NCBI GenBank assembly: GCA_017504325.1
Contig: JAFVRL010000114.1
Location: forward strand, 1 to 6,000
DNA: 6,000 bases
Direction of reading: 5' to 3'
Source of the DNA: Lentisphaeria bacterium
GTDB taxonomy: Bacteria; Verrucomicrobiota; Lentisphaeria; Victivallales; UBA1829
Positions 1 to 6,000 of the stretch are shown piece by piece. The translations under genes were made by a program, and so were the position numbers. Within the stretch, counting starts at the first letter, position 1, and each line of letters starts with the position of its first letter. The notes under the pieces are model-generated. The model was given only the letters and a program-made list of their open reading frames with translations, did no database searches and was not told the origin of the DNA.

Positions 1-45
1 GAAAGTAAATTTTTTTTCAAAATTACCCTGAAGGATATATTTTTT

Positions 46-594
46 ATGAAGATTCTTTCCAGAAACAGAATGGCTGCCGGTAAATTCCTGGCATTGGATT
101 TGATCGAGTATGAGGACAATAAAGGAATCGTCCGTAAATGGGAAAGCGTTTCCCGTACCGGATGCGGCGGAGCTGTGGTGATCATCTGCCGTCTTGTTCC
201 TTCTGATGAGGTCGTACTTGTAAAACAGTTCCGCCCCCCTGCCGGAAATATCATGCTGGAATTTCCCGCAGGACTTGTGGAGGAAAAGGAGGATCCCGCT
301 GTCGCCGCCGTCCGGGAATTGGAGGAGGAAACCGGTTTCAGGGGAAAAGTAAAAAAGATCCTGCCTCCTTCCTACAGCTCCCCCGGATTGACCTCTGAAC
401 AGGTGTTCTGGGCAACCATGGAGGCAGAGAATACCCCGGAAAATGAAAGACATACCAATTTCGATGAGTCGGAGGATATTGAAACGGTCACGGTGAAACG
501 CGCTGAACTTTTTGCCTATCTGGAAAAGGCGATGAAAGAAGGCATGCTCATTGATTCCAAACTTTTTGCCTATGCCGCAGGATTATCAGATTGA
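46..594 (+). CDS. Nudix hydrolase, ADP-ribose pyrophosphatase type
   Basis: This 182-residue soluble protein probably hydrolyses ADP-ribose or a related nucleoside diphosphate derivative to AMP plus a phosphorylated sugar in the cytosol. A complete Nudix box (GX5EX7REUXEEXGU) runs from G76 to F98, with E82, R90, E91, E94 and E95 all present; these glutamates bind the catalytic Mg2+. A proline (P113, in SSPGLTSEQ) lies 15 residues past the box, the position known to mark ADP-ribose pyrophosphatases among Nudix enzymes. The N-terminal beta strands and the final LIDSKLFAYAAGL helix also fit that subfamily, as does the length. The ATG at 46 is chosen because AAGGA lies at 31-35, ten bases upstream; the next in-frame ATG (70) has no such site. 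It is the first gene of the visible operon, and only 45 bases precede it in the window. The family assignment is firm. The exact substrate is inferred, and GDP-mannose or another sugar nucleotide is possible. Confidence 0.9.
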   Translation: MKILSRNRMAAGKFLALDLIEYEDNKGIVRKWESVSRTGCGGAVVIICRLVPSDEVVLVKQFRPPAGNIMLEFPAGLVEEKEDPAVAAVRELEEETGFRGKVKKILPPSYSSPGLTSEQVFWATMEAENTPENERHTNFDESEDIETVTVKRAELFAYLEKAMKEGMLIDSKLFAYAAGLSD

Positions 595-607
595 AAGGAA
601 CTGAAAA

Positions 608-1390
608 ATGCGAACATACGACGGCCCCGTTATTGATGCCCATATCCACCCTTTTATTGATACAAAGGACTTTATCGGAAGATTCGGAATCCCCGCAACG
701 CTGGAGGAGATGGCTTCCACCCTGAAAGCAAACGGTTTCACCCGGGCTTGCGGATCGGTGATCGAAAGAAAAAAGGCGGAAAGTTTTGAAGATGTGAAAA
801 AATTGAACCGTATGGCATTACAGGCAAGGGATCTGTATAGAGATCTTTTCATCCCCGGGATCCACGTGCATGGAACTTTTCCGGAGGAATCCGTACAGGA
901 ACTGGAATATATGTATAAGGAACACTCTGTCCGCTGGATCGGGGAACTTGTTGCCCATTCCCTGGGGACGGGGGCGTATGATTCCCCCGGGATGTTTGCC
1001 ATTTATGAGACAGCCGTAAAACTGGGGGTGCCGGTAAATATCCATTGTGCTGATCTTGCTGTCGTGGAAACTGTAGTAAAGAATTTTCCCAATTTGAACG
1101 TGGTTCTTGCCCATCCGGATGATGCGGCTTCTTTTCTGGAGAGAAGCGGACTTGTCAGCCGTTATAAAAATCTCTTCCTGGATATTTCCGGAACCGGACT
1201 TTTCCGCTGGGGGATGCTGAAATACTGTGTTAAACTTATGGGGCCGGAAAAGATCCTTTTCGGTACGGATTTCCCCATCTGCAATCCTGCCATGTATGTT
1301 GCCGGAGTTCTGGCGGAAAACCTTTCCCCTGAAGAAAATCATCTTATTTTTGCCGGAAACTTTTTGCGTCTGACCGGAATGACTTTATAA
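608..1390 (+). CDS. Amidohydrolase-family metal-dependent hydrolase (TIM barrel, amidohydrolase 2 type)
   Basis: This is a 260-residue predicted cytosolic enzyme of the amidohydrolase superfamily, the group that includes the ACMSD and 2-pyrone-4,6-dicarboxylate lactonase relatives. The expected metal and catalytic residues appear in barrel order: the first-strand HxH motif in VIDAHIHPF (D10, H12, H14), E113 in WIGELVAH, H146 in VNIHCAD, H169 in VVLAHPDD, and D221 in ILFGTDFP, the late-strand catalytic aspartate. The length suits a compact single-domain member, and there is no signal peptide. AAGGA at 595-599 sits eight bases before the ATG and directly abuts the stop codon of the Nudix gene 13 bases upstream, so translation may be coupled. 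The substrate cannot be read from sequence: members hydrolyse or decarboxylate amides, lactones and aromatic acids. Its place between a Nudix enzyme and a glycosidase suggests small-metabolite or sugar-lactone chemistry, but this is only inference. Confidence 0.86.
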   Translation: MRTYDGPVIDAHIHPFIDTKDFIGRFGIPATLEEMASTLKANGFTRACGSVIERKKAESFEDVKKLNRMALQARDLYRDLFIPGIHVHGTFPEESVQELEYMYKEHSVRWIGELVAHSLGTGAYDSPGMFAIYETAVKLGVPVNIHCADLAVVETVVKNFPNLNVVLAHPDDAASFLERSGLVSRYKNLFLDISGTGLFRWGMLKYCVKLMGPEKILFGTDFPICNPAMYVAGVLAENLSPEENHLIFAGNFLRLTGMTL

Positions 1391-1406
1391 GAAAGGATCG
1401 TGTATT

Positions 1407-2903
1407 ATGAACAAAAAAACACCTTTTACAGTAGTAAATACTCACATTCTTCCTGAAGTGCGGGAGTGTGATCTGGAGCAGGAAAAGTATGCTGATATGG
1501 CAGATTTTTCTCTTGAGATCCATGGAGAATTCCCCAAAGGAAGTACGCTTTTGAAAAAACTTTTTGCCTTCCGGGAAAAAGAAGGTTATCCCTTTATTGT
1601 GGAAAAATGGGAAGATGCCCCTTCGGAAGAAGGGTATTGCTGGGAGATCACAGAAGAAAAGGTTATTTTGAAAGTTGCCTCCGACAGAGCCTTTCTTCAT
1701 GCCTGCCGTACTTTGAAGCAGTTTCGCAACGGTTCCTTCATCCCCTGCGGAAAGGTGGAGGACTATCCGCAGATCTCTATGCGTGGATTCCACACAAATC
1801 TTGCTTCCTGCCGTCAGTTTGAAGGCGATGAGGTGCGTTCTCTTCTGGAAAAAGCGGGGAAATTCATACTCAATACCTTCCTTATGGAATATAATGAGCG
1901 TTTCCCCTTTGAATCCCATCCTGCCATATCCTCCTGCAATGCCTTTACCAGAGAAGATGTTTGTTCTTTTGAAAAGATTTGTGAGGAAAATGCCATTGAG
2001 ATCATTCCCCTTGTTCAGTGTCTTGGTCATAATGCTCATATCAACCGCCTTCCGGAATATGGAAAATATTTTGAACCGGATCACCCGGACGGCAGAAAAA
2101 GTGCCCAGTTATGTCCCTTAAATGAGGAGTCTTTCACCCTTTTCACAACTCTTGCCAAAGAGATCATGGAAGCTCACCCCAATGGAAAATATCTGCATCT
2201 TGGCGGGGATGAGGCGCGCAGTATGGGGATGTGTCCAAAGTGTGCGGATTTTGTGCAGAAATATGGCGCAGGACAACTCTTTGTGGACTATATCAACAAG
2301 TGTGCCGCCTTTGCAAGAAGTTGCGGAAGGATCCCCATTATCTGGGATGATATGCTTTCCCGGCATCCGGAATTGATCGATAAATTGGATAAGGATATTG
2401 TTATTATGGTATGGGATTACTGGACAACAAGTGATCCAAGTCCCATTACTGTATTCCGACCTGCTGAACGGGGGATCGTCATAGATAAAAGCATGGCGGA
2501 AGATGGATTTGCAAAACTGGAACAGCCGGAGAAACTTATTGCGGAAACTTTTGCAAGGGCGGAAGATTTTGAAGCTCTTGCGGCAAGCAATGAGGGAAGT
2601 TGCCTTTTCCGCAAATATCTGGGAGAAAAATTCCCGGCATACTGTACCGCATTTCCCTTTGTGGATCTCTATAAGGAAAAAGGTTTTACCGTTATCGGGG
2701 CTCCTACCACGCTGGGGAATACGGTGGATGATATATATGGACTTCCCAATTTCATGCGTTTCAGGAAAAATATTTTTGCATACGCTCAAAAGTGCAAAAA
2801 ATATTTTCTTACCGGAATGATCACAACTTCCTGGTATGATTTTGCCCCGGAAATACTGGAAACGGGATTGATTTGTACTGCAAATGATCTGTGGACAGAA
2901 TGA
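1407..2903 (+). CDS. Glycoside hydrolase family 20, beta-N-acetylhexosaminidase-like
   Basis: This 498-residue protein should remove terminal beta-linked N-acetylhexosamine (or hexosamine) from glycans by substrate-assisted catalysis. Residues 1 to about 118 form an alpha/beta domain like the GH20b domain. The TIM barrel begins at DYPQISMRGFHTN (119-131), with R126 in the place of the conserved substrate-binding arginine. It continues through IIPLVQCLGHNAH (199-211) and reaches the family's hallmark HLGGDEA at 264-270, where D268 and E269 are the predicted polarising and acid/base pair. Late barrel strands carry the tryptophans of IIWDDM (311-316), VWDYW (335-339) and TSWYD (474-478), which would wall the sugar pocket. 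There is no signal peptide or lipobox, so it probably acts in the cytosol on imported oligosaccharides. The start follows AAAGGA (1392-1397) by nine bases. The gap to the amidohydrolase is 16 bases. The barrel belongs to the atypical GH20 branch with IPLVQCLGH in place of the usual EIDMPGH, so the substrate may differ from chitobiose. Confidence 0.85.
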   Translation: MNKKTPFTVVNTHILPEVRECDLEQEKYADMADFSLEIHGEFPKGSTLLKKLFAFREKEGYPFIVEKWEDAPSEEGYCWEITEEKVILKVASDRAFLHACRTLKQFRNGSFIPCGKVEDYPQISMRGFHTNLASCRQFEGDEVRSLLEKAGKFILNTFLMEYNERFPFESHPAISSCNAFTREDVCSFEKICEENAIEIIPLVQCLGHNAHINRLPEYGKYFEPDHPDGRKSAQLCPLNEESFTLFTTLAKEIMEAHPNGKYLHLGGDEARSMGMCPKCADFVQKYGAGQLFVDYINKCAAFARSCGRIPIIWDDMLSRHPELIDKLDKDIVIMVWDYWTTSDPSPITVFRPAERGIVIDKSMAEDGFAKLEQPEKLIAETFARAEDFEALAASNEGSCLFRKYLGEKFPAYCTAFPFVDLYKEKGFTVIGAPTTLGNTVDDIYGLPNFMRFRKNIFAYAQKCKKYFLTGMITTSWYDFAPEILETGLICTANDLWTE

Positions 2904-2925
2904 ATAAATAAATCAAGGAGAAAAA

Positions 2926-4185
2926 ATGAACTTTATTCAGATCCCGGAAGGGATGGAAACAAAATATTTCGTAATGGATGAACATGCACTCAAAGATGTT
3001 CCCGAACTTCTCAACACTGCTTTCCCCGGCAAGACCCCCTGGATCATTGCTGACGGAAATACATGGAATGCCGCAGGAAAGGCTCTTTCCGCCATGTTGA
3101 AAACGCAGAAGGAAGCAAAGATCTTCCCTGCAGTTCCCAGACTTCATCCGGATAACAGTATTTGTGATGAACTGGCGAAAGAGATGGATGATTCCCTTGT
3201 TCCTGTTGCGGTGGGATCCGGAGTCATCAATGATATTGTGAAACGTGCTTCCGGAGTAGCGGAAATCCCCTACTGCTGCGTCCCTACTGCCGCATCGGTG
3301 GATGGTTACACCTCCTACGGGGCGGCATTGTCTGTGGACGGGTTCAAAAAGACCATGCCCTGTCCGGCTCCTTATGCCATCATCGTGGATCTTTCCGTAT
3401 TGAAAACAGCTCCAGCGGATATGTTTGCCTCCGGTTATGCGGATCTTCTTACCAAAGTTCCCGCCGGAGCGGACTGGTTCATTGCGGAAAGCATGGGGTA
3501 TGAAAAACGCCGGGAGGATGTGTGGAATCTTGTGCAGAAAGATTTGCGTAAATGGGTAAGGGAAGCTTCCGATTTGTACCATGTTTTCATGGGGCTTGCC
3601 GCAACAGGATATTCCATGCAGATGTACCGGGATTCCCGTCCCGCTTCCGGTGCGGAACATCTGATGAGCCACGTGTGGGAGATGGAAGGTCTCTCTTACA
3701 AAGGGGAAGATGTTTCCCACGGGTTCAAAGTAGCCATTGGAACTATGGCAAGCGTGAAACTTATGTACTATATCATCGACCACTCTTTTGAGGAACTTGC
3801 CCCTTTCATGGAAGAACCGGAAACGAGGGAAGAATATGAAAAGAGAGTGGATGCGTTGCTGGTAAAAGGCTGTTACGGGCCTGCCAAAAGTGTGGCAATG
3901 GAAAAATACTTCCCTGTGGATGAGATGAAAAAACGGCGGGAAAAAATGAAAGAAATCTGGAAACAATTGCAGAAAGATATGAAAAATCAGCTTTTTTCCG
4001 TTGCTGAATTTGAAGAACTTTTGAAAAAGGCTTCTGTTCCTGTTTTGCCGGAAGAGATCGGGCTGGACAGAAATCAGTATATCCACGGTATTCTTACTGC
4101 CCAGCTGATCCGCAAACGCTATACCATACTGGATTTCCTGTATGAAGCGGGACTTCTCAATAAAGCGGTGAAGGAAGTATTGTAA
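2926..4185 (+). CDS. AraM-like sn-glycerol-1-phosphate dehydrogenase [NAD(P)+]
   Basis: This 419-residue cytosolic enzyme is predicted to reduce dihydroxyacetone phosphate to sn-glycerol-1-phosphate with NAD(P)H. That product is the backbone stereoisomer of archaeal lipids and of heptaprenylglyceryl phosphate in Bacillus. It belongs to the iron-type alcohol dehydrogenase/dehydroquinate synthase-like fold and resembles Bacillus AraM from end to end. The nucleotide-binding loop is AVGSGVINDIVK (95-106), and PTAASVDGYTS (120-130) is the family signature. The divalent-metal ligands are predicted to be D173 in GYADLLTK, H245 in RPASGAEHLMSH and H265 in VSHGFKVAIG. The C-terminal helix YTILDFLYEAGLL (399-411) is also typical. 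All expected active-site positions are intact. The start follows a strong AAGGAG (2915-2920) by only five bases, and the gap to the GH20 gene is 22 bases. No prenyltransferase partner (PcrB/GGGP synthase) is visible in the window. A related polyol-phosphate dehydrogenase activity is the main alternative. Confidence 0.88.
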   Translation: MNFIQIPEGMETKYFVMDEHALKDVPELLNTAFPGKTPWIIADGNTWNAAGKALSAMLKTQKEAKIFPAVPRLHPDNSICDELAKEMDDSLVPVAVGSGVINDIVKRASGVAEIPYCCVPTAASVDGYTSYGAALSVDGFKKTMPCPAPYAIIVDLSVLKTAPADMFASGYADLLTKVPAGADWFIAESMGYEKRREDVWNLVQKDLRKWVREASDLYHVFMGLAATGYSMQMYRDSRPASGAEHLMSHVWEMEGLSYKGEDVSHGFKVAIGTMASVKLMYYIIDHSFEELAPFMEEPETREEYEKRVDALLVKGCYGPAKSVAMEKYFPVDEMKKRREKMKEIWKQLQKDMKNQLFSVAEFEELLKKASVPVLPEEIGLDRNQYIHGILTAQLIRKRYTILDFLYEAGLLNKAVKEVL

Positions 4186-4200
4186 GGAAGAAAAGAAAAT

Positions 4201-4926
4201 ATGGAAAAGATTGCCGTTAAAGAGCTTCTGAAAAAAGAGAGATGGGGCGGGGAAAACTGTTTTTTCCCTGTTCTCCTCTCTATCCTTGTTGCGGCACTTT
4301 TTTCCTGTTCTCTTCCTTATGGATTCCTTACAGACTGGGACGATCATGCCTTTATCGTCAATAATCCCCTTCTTGTACCGTCAAAGGAAAATATCCTTAC
4401 TTTAAGCACTTCCACTTTTCAGGATCTTTATACCCCTCTTCCCATGCTTTCCTTTATGCTGGACAAGGCATTATTCGGCTTGAATCCCTCCTTGTTCCGG
4501 CTGGAAAATCTATTATGGCATATTGTTGCAGCATTGTTTCTTTACGGAATACTGCGGCAGCTGCATATAAAAAATTTTATTGCCTTTGCCGGGGCATTGT
4601 TGTGGGCAATACACCCGCAGAAGGTGGAATCTATTGTATGGATCACAGAACGAAAGGATGTGCTTTGCGGAGCGTTTTTCTTTGCAAGTATCTGGTTTTT
4701 CCTGCGTTCGCTGCGCCGGGAAAAGATCCCTTTTGCGGCAACGGCAGCGGGACTTCTTGCTTTGGCTTCCAAGCCTGCGGCGGCACAGCTGCCGGGTGTA
4801 ACTGATCCTTGCGGCACTCTGTTTATATGGAAAAAAGCGATCTTTTTCTGCTTATTGCAAAGTATTGCTTCTTCCCCTGCTTCTATTTTCAGGAATGATT
4901 TTTTACTCATATCATGTGACAAGTAA
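4201..4926 (+). pseudogene. N-terminal part of a frameshifted GT-C-like membrane protein (TMTC/DUF1736-like)
   Basis: This frame encodes the first part of a polytopic inner-membrane protein that would use a polyprenyl-linked sugar donor, as GT-C glycosyltransferases do. After a basic N-terminus, a first membrane span lies at about residues 21-40. An acidic loop DWDDHAFIVNNP (45-56) follows, which is the usual GT-C donor/metal site just after the first span. YTPLPMLSFMLDKALFGLNP (77-96) matches the family block usually written HPLTWLSHMLD...LFGLNP. WAIHPQKVESIVWITERKD (135-153) is the family's strongest signature. Further spans lie at about 103-120, 124-138, 152-169 and 175-193. Homology holds to KPAAAQLPGV (191-200) and then stops: residues 201-241 look unlike the family, because the frame has shifted at 4801. 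True coding content in this frame therefore ends near 4800. The ATG at 4201 follows AAGGAAG at 4184-4190, which overlaps the stop codon of the dehydrogenase gene. If the shift is a sequencing error, the gene is a normal 555-codon CDS. Confidence 0.75.
4798..4804 (+). other. Frameshift site in the membrane protein gene (apparent +1 base)
   Basis: The bases are GTAACTG. In the upstream frame GTA (4798-4800) encodes V200 and the frame then leaves family-like sequence. In the downstream frame TAA (4799-4801) is a stop, and everything after it is family-like. Dropping one A of the AA pair at 4800-4801 gives GTA CTG, and the protein runs on as LPGVLILAALCLYGKK with no other change. This gives a single 555-residue frame over 4201-5869. 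It may be a real mutation, an assembly error or, less likely, a recoding site: no slippery run or stimulatory hairpin is evident here. Confidence 0.7.
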
Positions 4927-5869
4927 AGGGTTTCCCGGTGGATTGGAAAAAAATTATTTCGTTGTATTCCACAATCTTTTCTGGTATCCTTTTACTTCCC
5001 TTATTCCCTTTGAACTCAATCCCATGTATCCCAATCTGAAAGAATGGGCATGGAGAAGAAATTTTCTCATCCCCGGGTGTATTGGTGTACTGCTTCTTCT
5101 TTTTCTGCTGTATAAAAGCAAACTTTCCCCTAAAATATACTGGACTTTTCTGCTTGTCACCGGGGGAACGCTTGTACCGGTTCTGGGGTTGTTGAGTTAT
5201 ACGGCAATGGATCATTGTGACCGGTATAATTATCTGGTTTCCGGCTGTATTTCTGCCTTTGTCTGTGCTGCGGCAAGCCGGTATCTCAAAGAAAAAAAGG
5301 AATACGGGAAAAAGTTTCTTCTGCTTTTTATTGTACTTGTACTTCTGTATTCTTTCCGTACTCTTTCCTATATCCCCGTATGGAAAAATTGTGATACTCT
5401 TTTTACCTATGCCATCGTTCATGGAAGACCATGTAATCATACTGCTGTAGAAAATGGTGTGATGTCTGCAATCAAAAGTAATAACGCTTCTTTGATGCGG
5501 CAGTTTGCTTTCTATATGCTTTATGACTTTGAAAAATATTTTCCGGAAGCTGTCCATTTACAGCATACCGCTCTCTTTTTTACCGCCCATGCCGCACTGC
5601 TGGAAGGGAAAAAAAGTGAAGCTCTGGAGCATTACCGGACTCTTGCTTTGCTGATCCGCAATGGAACTCTGGATCTTATGAATCCTTCTGAATTTCTGCC
5701 GGTTCTTATGCGGGGCGGTGCAGAAATATGTTTTGCAAGTAATGCTTTTGCAGAAGCACAACTCTTTTTCGGAGAGTATTTCAAAGTAAAAAAAGAGAAG
5801 ACAAAAGAGTATTATTACATGCAGGAAAAATACCATGTACTGCTGAAAAAAATCACAGCTATCCCATAA
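4802..5869 (+). pseudogene. C-terminal part of the frameshifted GT-C-like membrane protein, with degenerate TPR tail
   Basis: This is the second frame of the same gene. It reads on directly from V200 of the first part as LILAALCLYGKK, so the true join is at 4802 even though the first usable start codon is a TTG at 4865. That TTG has no Shine-Dalgarno site, and neither it nor the ATG at 4895 is a convincing start. In reconstructed numbering (555 residues), hydrophobic spans lie at about 221-236, 288-304, 313-331, 345-358 and 371-386. LVPVLGLLSYTAMDHCDRYN (324-343) matches the family block ending in ADRYTYLP. YIPVWKNCDTLFTYAI (390-405) matches the W-DSETLF segment that precedes the TPR region in relatives. 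The tail has two weak TPR-like helix pairs, near 459-487 (AHAALLEGKKSEALEHYRTL) and 505-535, shorter than the long TPR arrays of many family members. The stop at 5869 is followed by a candidate terminator. Function is inferred: sugar transfer to an extracytoplasmic protein or glycan. Confidence 0.72.
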
Positions 5870-5875
5870 TTTTTC

Positions 5876-5923
5876 AAAAAACAGGTATTTCCGCCATATT
5901 TGATCGGAAGAAAATTGTTTTTT
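5876..5923 (+). terminator. Candidate intrinsic (Rho-independent) terminator of the operon
   Basis: Six bases after the last stop codon, AAAAAACA (5876-5883) can pair perfectly with TGTTTTTT (5916-5923). Inside, TTCCG (5889-5893) pairs with CGGAA (5905-5909) across an 11-base loop, with a G-U pair extending it at 5888/5910 and a small asymmetric internal loop between the two stems. The six-T run at the 3' end would serve as the U tract. Because the outer stem is A-rich on one side and T-rich on the other, it could act on transcripts from either direction. The GC stem is short, so strength is uncertain. Its place just after a five-gene run supports the call. Confidence 0.4.
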
Positions 5924-6000
5924 AAGAAAGTGATTTTGTCAGATTTCCATAAACAGACAGTATGTATAAAATATCATATCAGCAAATAAAACAGTCCCGC

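Noticed and set aside
1..45. The T-rich stretch and TATATT before the first gene as a promoter or the tail of an upstream terminator.
   Set aside because: TATATT at 36-41 lies between the Shine-Dalgarno site and the start codon, so it cannot be the -10 box of a led transcript. The eight-T run at 10-17 has no visible stem within the window. Too little upstream sequence is present to decide.
505..575. A repeated ACTTTTTGCCTAT string near 508 and 561, with a similar one near 1559.
   Set aside because: All encode Leu-Phe-Ala(-Tyr) in frame in separate structural contexts. This is codon bias and chance, not a repeat element.
1344..2084. A 246-codon - strand open frame opposite the GH20 gene, with similar ones at 2118-2789 and 4907-5557.
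   Set aside because: They show the same low-complexity Phe/Ser/His-rich composition, no domain match and no plausible ribosome binding context, and each lies opposite a supported gene.
2821..4347. A 508-codon open frame on the - strand lying across the whole dehydrogenase gene.
   Set aside because: Its translation is rich in Phe, His, Arg and Ile with no recognisable motif, and it lies opposite a gene with a full set of family signatures. It is a shadow frame produced by the codon bias of the + strand gene.
4865..5869. The downstream half of the membrane protein as an independent gene starting at TTG 4865.
   Set aside because: There is no Shine-Dalgarno site before the TTG or the ATG at 4895, the start would fall inside a membrane span, and homology continues upstream to 4802 in the same frame. 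A split gene explains the data better.
5936..5972. Possible promoter for a gene beyond the window: TTGTCA at 5936-5941 and TATAAA at 5965-5970.
   Set aside because: The spacer is 23 bases, well above the usual 16-18, and the alternative TATGTA at 5961 is a poor match with a 19-base spacer. In AT-rich DNA this is expected by chance.

Overview
The window is tightly packed bacterial DNA. Five genes all read on the + strand, with intergenic gaps of only 13 to 22 bases, and each first gene start is preceded by an AAGGA-type Shine-Dalgarno site. This layout strongly suggests one operon. It probably ends at an A-tract/T-tract hairpin at about 5876-5923, just after the last gene. No RNA gene, CRISPR array, insertion sequence or integration signature is visible. 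Base composition and codon choice look uniform across the five genes, so there is no sign of recent transfer of any single one.

Layout: (1) 46-594, a Nudix hydrolase of the ADP-ribose pyrophosphatase type; (2) 608-1390, a metal-dependent TIM-barrel amidohydrolase; (3) 1407-2903, a glycoside hydrolase family 20 (beta-N-acetylhexosaminidase-like) enzyme without a signal peptide; (4) 2926-4185, an AraM-like sn-glycerol-1-phosphate dehydrogenase; (5) 4201-5869, a multi-membrane-span GT-C-type protein of the TMTC/DUF1736-like class with a weak TPR tail. Gene 5 is split into two reading frames by an apparent one-base insertion at 4800-4801. From 5870 to 6000 there is the candidate terminator, then AT-rich DNA with no gene I can support.

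The organism is a bacterium with moderate GC content. Shine-Dalgarno-led genes, a cytosolic GH20-like glycosidase, a bacterial glycerol-1-phosphate dehydrogenase and a TMTC-like membrane protein would fit the PVC/FCB groups, for example an uncultured Lentisphaerota (Victivallales-like) bacterium. This is recall-based inference with low confidence, and nothing in the window fixes the taxonomy.

How the genes might work together: four are soluble enzymes with no export signal and one is a membrane protein. GH20 would release N-acetylhexosamines from imported or internal glycans. The amidohydrolase and Nudix enzyme would handle small metabolites and nucleotide-linked metabolites. The dehydrogenase would make glycerol-1-phosphate, the archaeal-type glycerophosphate stereoisomer, for an unusual lipid or glycan head group. 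The membrane protein could transfer a polyprenyl-linked sugar. No single pathway that needs all five is known to me, so this link is a hypothesis. The two most notable points are the frameshift in gene 5 and the glycerol-1-phosphate dehydrogenase beside a GT-C-like protein.
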